From: Bidens hawaiensis
Taxonomy: Eukaryota; Streptophyta; Magnoliopsida; Asterales; Asteraceae
Direction: 5' to 3'
NCBI GenBank assembly: GCA_021521415.1
Contig: JAIQDT010006447.1
Coordinates: forward strand, 43,728 to 107,727
DNA length: 64,000 bases
Position numbers and translations under genes: made by a program. Shown here one piece after another: positions 34,016 through 44,358 of the stretch (within the stretch, counting starts at the first letter, position 1; each line of letters opens with the position of its first letter). Below the pieces are notes generated by a model that made no database searches, had not been told where the DNA came from, and saw only the letters and a list, made by a program, of their open reading frames with translations.

Positions 34016-34780
34016 AAAATTAACTTATATTTTCATATAACCCAATCCTCTAGCCTCACATCTTGTCCCACCACTACCCGTATTTATCGCTCATGGTGAT
34101 GAACACATCTCCCAATAACTGGAGACAGATACATGAAATTTTTGTACGAGGGCACAATATCGATCGACAATGATAGTGAAGCGGTGCGACGTGATTAAAA
34201 GCGGAATATAAAAAGTCGAAGCGAGATTAGGGTGGCAGGAATTGTTTCCTAATGAGACGATGAATTGAAAAAAAATCCTAATTAACCAGTTAGGATTACA
34301 TTTTAATTGATTTGGAACGTTGGCTTGAAGTTTCAAAGGATAAGCATTTAAACTAAAGCAAGAAAATTGAGTTGTTTAATACACTACACATTATGGATGG
34401 ATGATAGGCCAACACCCACCCTTCCATCACTCGCCTCTGCCAAAAACATCTTCCAATTAATGGAGAATAACATATGAAACGACCCACATGGCCACTCTTA
34501 TCCTCCAAAAATGCGTCATTGTGGAAGCTTTTATTACTTTTTAATCAAGTTGGATTTTTGTAACTAATGAAAATACAAATTTATTATATTTGATTAACTG
34601 AAACATTTCGATCTAAACCATGCTCAAGGCCAATTAACCAAAACCAACAAATTATCATAACCGCTACATTTGGTTTTGGTTCAGTTAGGTTTCAAATATA
34701 TACATACACACCCTAACTTAGATTAATGTAAAACATTAAAACCGAAAAAACCTAATAACTTATATACAAGTGATACACAT
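34016..34780. other. Intergenic DNA, no gene seen
   Basis: No supported coding region. The open frame at 34091-34336 (minus) has no recognisable features. Confidence 0.5.
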
Positions 34781-34794
34781 TTGGTTGAAAAAAA

Positions 34795-35078
34795 ATGCGC
34801 TTGAGGCGAGCCGAGGTGAGAGGCGACCTAAGGCGAGGGCCTCTTAGCTTTAGGCTAGTCAAGACGAGCAACATTTAAAAGGCGAGCCTGAGGCGAGATT
34901 TTTAGGCAAAAAGCGACCTAAAGCAAAGCTGAGGCGCTCGCCTTTTGTACGCAAGTGGTTTTTAAGCATCTAATATTGTACAACATGTTTTTTAAGCTGT
35001 ATGTGTAGATAGTTTATATATTAAATCATATATAATGCTTAAATATAGCTACATTATAGATCGGGATGCTAACAACCA

Positions 35079-35131
<53 letters not shown>

Positions 35132-35240
35132 CGTCTCGCATATAAAAAGTTCTCGCTTTTACGCTTGCCGCTTCATGCTTCTATTTTAAACCTCATCGCT
35201 TTTATTCGCCTCTCGCTTTTTAAAACCATGGGTGCACATA
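34795..35240. repeat. Degenerate interspersed repeat rich in 'gcgag/ctcgc', with TA microsatellite
   Basis: The left part repeats 'gaggcgag' words (34800-34950). The right part holds their complements ('ctcgctttt', 'gcctctcgctttttaaaaccatg', 35145-35235). Together they form a loose long inverted repeat around a TA run at about 35082-35128. A related 'gcgct...cccta..ttttaaac' piece occurs near 53160 and 59537. Confidence 0.45.
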
Positions 35241-35336
35241 TGACATTGATAAAATGAACAGAAGGGATACACAAACCAAGTTTAAGTAAAGCTAAAACAC
35301 TCTTTAATTACTACTACTAATATCCCTTAATTAAAT

Positions 35337-36030
35337 TAAGGTAACGTTTTGTATACAGTAATGATAGAGGGAATGAAATGATTTATTGCGTGGAAATGAA
35401 AAAAATGATGTTTGGTTGCTCAATGGAATGAAATCATCCATTACACATAGAAATCTCATTTCATCAAAACTATTTCTTCCCACCCGTTCTTTTTATTTCA
35501 TTTCATCCTCCTTCACTTTACTTTTTTAAAAACATCACCACCAAACAACAACAATAACCACCACCACCACCACCTGACCGCCACCGTCAGTATCACCACC
35601 ACCAGCGCTACCATCGTCGTAACCACTGTCACCGTTGTCGACTAACCATCAGCTCCACCATCATTGTCGATGCCACCACAACCACCGCTCCTGCCGCCTG
35701 ACCGTCGCCGCCACCATTTTTGTCGTCAGAGCTACCATCACCACCATGGCCATTGCAATTTTATTTTATTTTTTGGTTAAAGAAAATATTTTGAGATATG
35801 AGTGTTTTTATCGTTTCTGATTCATTCATACAATTTTTTTAGATACCAAACAACATAAAATAATAATTCATTTTATTTCAATAGATTAACCATACAAGAC
35901 AAAGAAATGGTAATGATTCATTTCATTTCCTTGTTCATTTCATTCTCTTGTATATTTCATTTTTTTCTCCCATTTCATACCTCCTTCATTCCATTACTTA
36001 CAACCAAACATATAAGGACATGGTGGAGGG
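35337..36030. repeat. MITE-like repeat (copy 2 of 2621-3210)
   Basis: It has the same layout as copy 1: AAGGTAACG start, 'atgatttattgcgtgg' against 'atgattcattgcgtga', a CCACCA/GCCGCC-rich centre, and an end 'caaccaaacatataagg'. It ends about 150 bp upstream of the TAF8 promoter. Confidence 0.5.
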
Positions 36031-36188
36031 TTTGTTGTAAGTGAAAGCTATCGAAGTTATGTGTTAGTAAGGGATTCAAGCTCCGTCAAAGACAAATTTG
36101 TTGTAATTTAGCCGTTAAAAGTAAACAACTTCAGGGACTTTTTTGTAACTCACTATTTCCACTTTAACCCCCTCCCTCAGCTCACTTC

Positions 36189-36590
36189 CTATAAGACCAT
36201 CCCCAAACCATCCCTTTCTCTGTCATCATACCCTCTTTCGAACTCGGGTCATCTCAACGGATCCGGGTTTTCACTCGAGGTTTATTCAAAACCCTTCATT
36301 TGATTTGATTTGATTTGATGTTCGATTCAAACCACAAGTACCCGATTCATCAGTTCATTTTACGAATTCATCAAATCAATTACCACCGGTAAGTTCATTT
36401 CTTTCGATTTTACCGACATGTGTTGCATTAAGTTTGCATTTGACTGATAGAAGGTATCACTGGAACATCTTTTTAGGTTTTGTTGGAAAGAAATCGATTG
36501 ATTGATAGGGAATTAGGGATACTAGGAATTAGGGTTTTGTTTTTTGTGGGTCAATTATTTGAGATTTCGAAGTGATATGAAGCTGGTAAT
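36189..36590 (+). promoter_or_regulatory. TAF8: TAF8 promoter TATA-like box and 5' leader with upstream ORFs
   Basis: CTATAAGA at 36189-36196 is a plausible TATA box. The leader has an upstream ORF at 36318-36392 (24 codons) and a five-codon upstream ORF at 36577-36594, whose TGA overlaps the main ATG as ATGA. A possible leader intron has a donor CCG/GTAAGT at 36389 and an acceptor TTTTTAG near 36476; it would remove the end of the first upstream ORF. These are sequence-only inferences. Confidence 0.45.
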
Positions 36591-37667
36591 ATGAGCGATG
36601 GAGGAGGTGGAGAGAGTGTAATCGAAATCGAATCTCGGGTGAGTAAGAGGAGAAGAAAGAACGACGATTTCGCACAGGCGGTTGCGAGGATTGCCGTGGC
36701 GCAAATATGCGAGAGTATAGGGTTTCAAGGGTTTCAGGAGTCTGCACTCGAGACGTTATCGGCTGTTGCTTGCAGATACATTCGTGAGATCGGGAAGGCG
36801 TCGGGTTTTTATGCTGATTTAGCTGGTAGAACAGAGTGTAATGTGTTTGATGTAATTCAAGGGCTGGAAGATTTGAATCTGTCGCAGGGGTTTGTAGGAG
36901 CATCTGATAGAGATAATTGTTTGTCGGGGTCTGGAATTGTTAAAGAGATTTCGCAGTATGTTAATTTGACTGAAGAAATAGGGTTTGCTTACTCGGTCCC
37001 TTCGTTTCCGATATCTAAAGAACGGAAATCAACACCGAGTTTTTTACAAGCTGGTGAAACGCCACCAACTGATGATATCCCCTTTTGGGTACCTAAATTT
37101 CCTGATCCCGAGACGTATACAAAGTCAAACTTAGCTTCATCTGCAGAAGAAACTCAAATACAGCCTGATAAAATTGATCAGGAACAGAAGGTTCTAGAAC
37201 CACTACCATCAAAGTTGGAGCAGTTTCGCGCGCGTAGCGATTCTGTGTTTCCTGTAATTGTTGAACCGGGAAATGTTTCTGGAAACGAGAGAGTGAATAA
37301 TCCTTTCCTTGCGGTTCCTCTAAAGCCCGGTGAGAAGGAGGTATCTTTGGTTTTGCTTCCTGCTAAACTTAAGGAAGAAGACATGGTGCAAAATTATGGT
37401 AATCATGTTTCTGGATTGGATACGGTTGGTCCAGAATGTCAGGAAGTTAGGGGTGGTGGGAATGAGACCGACAAAGGTAGTAAAGAGGTTGTTTTCAATG
37501 ATAGACCTCGAGTGCAAATGAAGTTTCACATTGGCAAAAAGGTTTTAGATACTACAAAAGCTGCATCTTGGTTTTTGAATGAAGAGGAAGAAATTAGAAC
37601 AGAGAAACATTCCAAGGAGCCGATGGATGTTGAAGATAGTAGGGAAAATGATCAAGTTGTAAATTAG
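36591..37667 (+). CDS. TAF8: Transcription initiation factor TFIID subunit 8 (TAF8)
   Basis: A 358-residue protein in one exon, close to the usual length of plant TAF8. Residues about 24-100 (DDFAQAVARIAVAQICESIG ... FDVIQGLEDL) form the Bromo_TP histone fold, which pairs with TAF10 in the TFIID complex. Residues 163-177 (IPFWVPKFPDPETYT) are the conserved TAF8 C-terminal motif. The rest is low-complexity and acidic. A basic patch, KRRRK (19-23), may be a nuclear signal. The ATG at 36591 gives the typical MSDGGGG start and has no in-frame upstream rival. TAF8 acts in the nucleus in RNA polymerase II pre-initiation complex assembly. There are no breaks, and it is probably functional. Confidence 0.9.
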   Translation: MSDGGGGESVIEIESRVSKRRRKNDDFAQAVARIAVAQICESIGFQGFQESALETLSAVACRYIREIGKASGFYADLAGRTECNVFDVIQGLEDLNLSQGFVGASDRDNCLSGSGIVKEISQYVNLTEEIGFAYSVPSFPISKERKSTPSFLQAGETPPTDDIPFWVPKFPDPETYTKSNLASSAEETQIQPDKIDQEQKVLEPLPSKLEQFRARSDSVFPVIVEPGNVSGNERVNNPFLAVPLKPGEKEVSLVLLPAKLKEEDMVQNYGNHVSGLDTVGPECQEVRGGGNETDKGSKEVVFNDRPRVQMKFHIGKKVLDTTKAASWFLNEEEEIRTEKHSKEPMDVEDSRENDQVVN

Positions 37668-39230
37668 GAAAATTAGATGAGGGTTTGTATACTAGTTTGG
37701 AATCCATATTAATCTTCTAGAGGCGAATGTTTCCACATTGACAGGTTTTATGAGGTATGTTTGTATTTTTCGAGATGACGTTTTTGTCAATGCTAATTTT
37801 TTTCATGACTCTTTTACTTGTTGGTGACTTTGTTCTAGTTCATTTGTTTTTCTAGAGATATGGGCCATATGGCATGTTAACACAAGTGTTACCTTATTTT
37901 GGAATTTTGGTGTTTCAGATCATGTATGAATGAAAACAATTCCATTTGTAGTTTGCATTTGTAGCTCAAGTTATATTATCTTTATATGGCTAGAACTGAA
38001 ATCAGTGTGCAACCTTCTTGTTGACCTTTAGATTATCTTTGTTATTTGCAATTTATACGCAGGCTCTAGATTTAATGCTCCAGGAGCCATGACTTCTGAT
38101 TTTGAACTTTAAAGGAGAAATCCTTTAAAACATTATTTCTAAGTGATCCGAAGTCGAGAGTTTCCAATCTTGAAAGGAACTTTTCGTAGTTATACCAAAC
38201 AATAAGATTTAGAGATGCACGAAAACCCCCTTCGTTGTGAATATTTACCATCTTTTCTAGTAGCGCTTCTATAAAATATTTTTCTAGTGACTTGTATACG
38301 CTTGATGGGGGGCATTGCTAGTTGTGGTTGGATTTAGTGACTTTTACCACTCTTAGAATGTTCGATTGGATGATCACCAGAATGAAGATGTTTCAATAGG
38401 GATGTATCGCCTAGACCCGTGACCTTGTGCTGACATTAGCAAAATAGCCTTGAAGAGGACTATACCAAAATTCCAAAGTTTACCCTCTTTGACAAAAGAG
38501 TTACCAGAAAACACTTTTAATCAAACTAAGTTCTTTCTGGATGGAGATGATGAACACAATATGCACACGTGTTAATTTTGAGATGCCAGAAATAAAGGTA
38601 GTGTCGGGAAGAGAGAAAGAATTGGAGTTTTTCATCTAAGACGGTTGAGGGCTGAAGGTACACAAATTTGATCAAGTATTGTGCTGGGCTAAAGGGGTTC
38701 AGGTCGTATGCAGGTTGTTGCCCGCCTAACCAATTTAATGGACGGCTTGTGTTTGGGCTGTGTTGTAAATAAATGGGTCGACCTACCAACCCGTTAGTTT
38801 TTTTTCTTAAAAAATGAAATATCTAGAACTTATGTAGTTACTTGCTTTGGATTTGGATGTGCATGGTTGGTTTTGTAGTTGAATTTGATCTGGATTTGGT
38901 TTTGTGCTTGGCTTAATATCCTATATTAGCCTGAGTCATTTATACCAGCCAACGTGGCTGACCTTTCCACACATGGTGTCTGGCTCACACAGTCCTAAAC
39001 GTGACGGGATTAAGTTTGAGGTCTTTAGTACGAATAGTTTTATAACTAAATACATGCTGTGTTCTTTGGTGATTCAGTGATTCCCACCTGCCAACCCGAA
39101 TCTAACATAATTTTGACATTTTTCTGTAATAAGGTGTATTTGTAATTGTGTTTTGACAGTTATTACCTGAATATGTGATGATATAATTCAAGTAAGATGC
39201 CACAATATATGTGATATTAATGTTGCATAT
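37668..39230. other. TAF8 3' flank and intergenic DNA
   Basis: Contains the presumed TAF8 3' UTR. No other coding region is supported. Confidence 0.6.
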
Positions 39231-39235
39231 ATTTG

Positions 39236-40200
39236 TTATATATATACAGGGGAGGGTTATGTTGAGAATCATGATGAGTTTTAAAAACTTTAAGAACTCA
39301 ATTTTGAACCACACATTTAATTAAATGATATGAAATATGTGGTTGAGATTAAATTCAATTAAAAAATGAAGCAGGAGAGAGAATAAGTATTTTTGATAAT
39401 TACACAAGTTTAAACGTTAGTTACACATGTGTAAAAAGTCGATTCGGTGTGTAAAAAAATACCATAATTTTTTGTACATCACTTACACTTACGTATTACA
39501 CATGTGTAAAAAAAATTCGAAAAAAAAATTTATTACGTTGAGTTCTTTCGAGTTCTTAAAACTCAAAGTGGTTCTCAAAAGAAATCAATCATATATATAT
39601 ATATATAGGGTAGGGTTAATGTAAAAAATAATATTTTTGTGAGAAGAATAAGAATAGATCTAGGCCCTTGGATCTATGATCTAGTGGTTGAGATTGGTAG
39701 TTTCTAAATAATTGTATTGTTTCATATTTACATTGTATAGTGTCATATTTATGTGGGTTTTTTTATTTTAAAGCTCTTCTCACACTTCTCACAAAACACT
39801 TGTTTTTTATTTGAACTCTTTTATATATATATATATATATGGGCAGGTTTAAGAGGGAACTTAAAAAATGTGGGGAATTGAGAACTTTTTATTTTATATG
39901 TAAAAAATACTAAAAAATCATTTTTTTTCATGTAAAAACACATTTTTACATAATCTTTATAGAGTTTTTTACATATAAACTCATGTAAAAGCCGTTTAAA
40001 AAAAATTAGTTAAACAAAGGTAAAATATTTTTTTACAAGCTTACTTCTTTTTATTGGAATGTCTTCTACATGTATTTAGAAGCAAAAAGTCCAAAATAAT
40101 TTATGTTAAAACTAATTATTTGCATGTGAAATCGAGTTATATTATTTTTTTTACATGTAAAATAAAGAGTCCCACTTTTTTTGAGTCCCCAATTTTAGGG
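39236..40200. repeat. Three neighbouring TA-anchored dispersed elements
   Basis: Each begins with a short TA run followed by GGG or a close variant: at 39237 (TATATATACAGGGGAGGGTT), 39590 (TA run then GGGTAGGGTTAATG) and 39824 (TA run then GGGCAGGTTTAAGAGG). Each continues with A/T-rich sequence holding repeated 'ttacacatgtgtaaaa' or 'acatgtaaa' words. They resemble plant elements that insert into TA microsatellites (micron-like) or small Helitrons. No coding content. Confidence 0.35.
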
Positions 40201-40645
40201 TTTGGATTAAATACAAATTAAATTAATGTGCTAATTGTAAGAATCAAGTAGAGTGGTTATATATACAAGTACTTATGTAATTGCATCATAGAGTAATTCT
40301 AAAATTTATTAAGAAAAAGCTTGTATATGAATACTATGAATATTATGGATATAGAAACAATATTCAATAATAAAAAGTTAAAAGGTCTAATAATAATTTA
40401 CAACTACTAGCTTCGTCTGGTGATAAAGATGTATGACCACCAATCAAATGGTTGTTGGTTGCTTGGGTTTAATCTTACTTGTGAGTTGTGACATAGGGTA
40501 AAAACCATAAAATAGATGAAAAAACAAATTAGCTTTTCAGGAAAAAAAAATAAAAATAAAAATAAAAAAAAGGGTTTACACCAATGTAGTTAAATTACAT
40601 AGTTGATATGTTACAGTTTTATTAAGAGTGTAATCATTCACTGTT
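40201..40645. other. Intergenic DNA, 3' side of the LNG-like gene
   Basis: AT-rich, probably including the 3' UTR of the minus-strand LNG/TRM gene. No gene seen. Confidence 0.5.
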
Positions 40646-43600
40646 CTACATGGAAAACAATTGCCTACAATGTCTCCTTGGCCGATCTTGCAGACTTGCC
40701 ATCTCAGCATTCGCCACCTCATCAATCAAATCTTTGAAAATCAAACGCTCTATGTCTAACACTAAGCTTGGAACCTCATAACAATACTTTCCCCAGTCTT
40801 CTGATCTGGTATTCAAGTCTGCACTTACAATGTTTATAACTTCATCATCATCTTCATCATATATGCATCTTCTAGAACAATTTTGAAGAGTATCTATTTC
40901 TGACCACAATTCTTTCAATAGTTTTTCTCCATGCATAAATCTTCCATGTAGTTTTCCATCCATATTGACTAGTTTCCGGAAGAGAATCTCGTTCACAGAA
41001 TCGAATATCCTCTTTCTTCTGATTGTCTCATTGGACTTAGACCTTGTGCTCTTTTCGTCGTCTTCAACATTTGAGTTTTCAAGAAGGTGGAACAACTCTG
41101 GTTTTATTAAGGTGCTGGTTGGATAAAGCTGGACTATCCTGATGGCAAAGTCTAGATCATTTAGAACACCCGAGGCTGATAATATCTCTCTGATGTATAC
41201 GTGGTCTCCATTTGTCTCATCAATAGAGTTCAATGATTCGGTTTGTTGAATGAGTCGAGCGCCGTTTTTTAACTTTACATGATTAAACTTGGAATGGTGA
41301 TCTTCGTCTGTATTGTTTACCAAGCTGTAGATCCCCACTCGATCCCATTCGGTTTGATCATCGTGTACATTATCATTTGGTTTGTTCTTTATTGGAGATG
41401 GCTTGTCTTCTATGAAAAATGCATCAAGAACCGAGTCAGGGCTCGGTTGTTCCACAGAAAGTTTGGTAAGCTCAACCATTGGCTTGTCTTCTATCAATCT
41501 TTCAGCAAAACTATTCTGAAAAAGGTTAAAAATGGCACATGTTAAGTAAGTTAAATAAATATGTAACAAATGTGTTGGAATAATTCTGATAAGTTCACAT
41601 GTGAAATATGAAGAGATAAAATAGATCTTGTCAAAGTTTAAAGTTTGAGATAAATAAATTAGTTTATCTAGTTAAGTTTGTTAAATCGGTTATTGAGTTT
41701 GAGTCTTTATGTTTACTACAATTATAGGTCTAGGGGTTGCTTTGTTGGTGTGTCAAGTTTGAGTTTTAATAAAAATTGTGTCGAAGCCGTTCTAGGTATC
41801 AAACACCGGTTGTTCAAATTCTTGACAATCGATTGTTCCCCTTCAAAATGTGCATGTGCGCGTATGTGCATGTATATGCATAAATGCATATATTTTGTAA
41901 AAGAAACCGGAAACCAACCTGTATCACCCTGTGATATTTCTTTGGCTGATCATTGTTTTGCATTTGATTAACGGTCTTGATTTTTGGGTGTTTGGTCTTC
42001 ACATTGGATTGCTTTTTGGTTCGGACCGAATTAGATAATGGCCCGTTAAAACATTGCTTTTCAACACCATTCTTCGACTTATGCAGTTTTGGGCTCAGTG
42101 TCCTATCAATGGCCTTCATGTTCTTAGGTGTCTGATCGTTCACCTGCTTCCGAGTCATACAATTAACACCACGATGACCTGTTATCAGCTTAGGTTCTGC
42201 ACCCATCTTAGCCGGTTTCGAGGTCTGGTTCACTAATTCACGTCTTTTTGGTGAGCTAGTTCCCTTGACCGTGGGTGAACATGGTGGGTCGGGTTTATGT
42301 GTTTCCAGAGATTGCTCTTTGTTCTTTAACCCTGTTTTGGTCATTTGAATAGCTTCAAGTATCTGCTTAAGTGCTCTAAGATCCTTCGCCGATGTGTTAA
42401 ACTTGAGTTCATTCAACATTTTCTCCATCTCGCCATAAACAGAAGGTTTTCTGGCCCGATCACCGCCTTCATGCTGCTGCAAAGCGGGTCTAATCTTCGA
42501 CTGCACCCTTGGAGAACTTGAAACCAATTGGTCAACTTCACAAACAGAGTCTGTTAAACTATCCAGACCCATTAACCGCGCCACAACACCCGATGATGGT
42601 CTTTTGTTACTTCCAGGCTCGCTTCTTGGCCCGTTCATGGACTTCAAGTGTGAGTTTTGCTTACTATCTAATGATAGCCTTGGAGGCTCTTTGACTTTGA
42701 AAGTTGACTTTAATGAATATTGCGATTCTCTTTCATCACAAGAGAATCTTGATACTTCTTTGACCAAAGATGAACTCTTGTGAAGCTTTGCAAGGTTTTG
42801 GTCTTTTCTGTCATATCGAATGGTTTTTTGGTGCACGAAAGGCCTCGGGGAGTCAATGTGCTTCATGACAGGGCGCGTGCGTTCTTGTTTTGTCACTCGG
42901 GTCTCTCTGGTCATTGACTCTTTGACCACATCTCTGATATCAAGTGGTGGTAAGGACCAATTATCTGGTTGCTTTTTGTGCAACTTTGGAGATATGAGTT
43001 CAGAGGGCGGTTGCCATTCGGTTGTAAGTCTTTTACTACAATCAAAAGATGAGAAGGTGGTAGATGAACAAGAAGATGAAGAAAGTGAGTTTCTTGATGA
43101 GTCAACCGAGGCTCCATTCTTTTCTATCGTCATCTTCTTTTGGTTTCTGTCCTGTATATTTTTCAAATTTTGGTTAAATACATATGTTTATGCAAAAGTT
43201 TAGATTTGATAAAAGCTACAAGCTAGTTACATTGTTTTTCTTCACCTTAGTGCTCTCTGATGCATTCTTGAACTCCTTTACACCTTAACAACAATTGGCT
43301 TGTCATTACATATATATTGGGAAAATCTAAAATTATTAAAACAGCATGCTTGATCGCCTGTTTTAAACAAAATAGTTTCTGACTTTAAAACAAATATCAT
43401 TTTGAACATTCAATATCAAGAAACCGATTTTTAGGTGACGTGTGGCATAGTTTTGCACCAACAAAGACATACCACCCCACCCCACCATATCATGACCTGT
43501 GGTATACTTTTGCGTCCACAATACATGTTTTTCACTCTATGTCGCAAAAGTACTTTTTTTGAGACGCAAGATACATATTTTGTCCTCCTAGTGTACTTTT

Positions 43601-44358
43601 ATGCCCACAGTACATCTTTTGCACCTGTTGGCACAAAAGTACTTTTTTTGAGATATGTTTTTATCGTTTATAATTATTTTCAATAGTCAAAATTTATGTT
43701 GAAACAGAAAACTTTGCGCTTGTTGGCGCAAAAGCACTCTTTTGAGATACGTTTTCATCGTTTATAACTATTTCAACAGTCAAAATTTAATTTGAAAAGA
43801 AAAAGGCAGTGGCTATTTGGTTTTAAACGGTTGGTCAAGTAGACTAATCTCTTAATTCTCCTTGTTACTGGTAATATCAGAAGTTAAAATGAGAACCATT
43901 AAATATTCATAAACTACATTAACCGCTTTTTAACCCCTCAAAGGAGCACTAACGTTACACCAAAACCAGCAAGGACAAGACAAAGATATTATATTTTTGG
44001 TAAAAAAAAAAGTATGACTGGTGGATTAAACTTAAAAGTTAGTTGGAAAACTGAGATACAACAGTTACATAACAACCATTACACTAAAATTCAACTCCCT
44101 GTTTCCATGAAAAAATGAAACCTATCAAAACTTTACAGAATGCAAGTTGAGAGTAGTATGCAGATGAACACACAGTAGCAATATAACTGAATTCGATCAA
44201 CTGGTACCTGCAGTTAACCGTTTTTGGATCGAGCCTTGGCGGTGTAGGCCGAGAAGGTAACGGCGATCAAAAAGCTGTAAAAGTCCATTCGTGCATCCTA
44301 GCTGCTTCTGCAGCCCTTGTTTATCCTCTCTGATTGTGTGTACAACCTTAGTAGCCAT
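40646..44358 (-). CDS. LNG: LONGIFOLIA / TON1-recruiting-motif (TRM) family protein
   Basis: Four coding exons, all with GT-AG borders and matching phases: 44358-44208, 43283-43246 (38 nt), 43151-41919 and 41515-40646, giving 763 residues. Residues 10-32 (REDKQGLQKQLGCTNGLLQLFD) are the family's N-terminal motif. PPLDIRDVVKES lies near 132, VVARLMGLDSL near 252 and DLRALKQILEAIQ near 320. The C-terminus (VLDIERLIFKDLIDEVANAE ... RQLF) is the DUF4378 / TON1-binding end. LNG/TRM1-2 proteins promote polar cell elongation and bind microtubules with the TON1-TRM-PP2A machinery. The ATG at 44358 is the first in frame; the longer frame upstream starts with TTG. Length and motifs are typical, and I see no breaks. 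Confidence 0.85.
43246..43283 (-). other. LNG: 38-nt microexon (exon 2) of the LNG-like gene
   Basis: It is flanked by AG (43285-43284) and GT (43245-43244). Exon 1 ends one base into a codon. The 38 bases restore the frame exactly and hand over in phase 0 to exon 3 at 43151, which otherwise could not join exon 1 in frame. It encodes 12 whole codons plus the end of a split Gly. Confidence 0.7.
43600..43800. repeat. Tandem duplication in intron 1 of the LNG-like gene
   Basis: Two units of about 95 bp share 'ttggcacaaaagtact/ttggcgcaaaagcact', 'gagatatgtttttatcg/gagatacgttttcatcg' and 'agtcaaaattta'. A weaker third relative lies at 43510-43580. Confidence 0.65.

Noticed and set aside
41678..41971. 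Plus-strand open frame over LNG intron 3
   Set aside because: It overlaps the intron and end of exon 3 of the minus-strand gene, has no domain, and its composition is non-coding-like.
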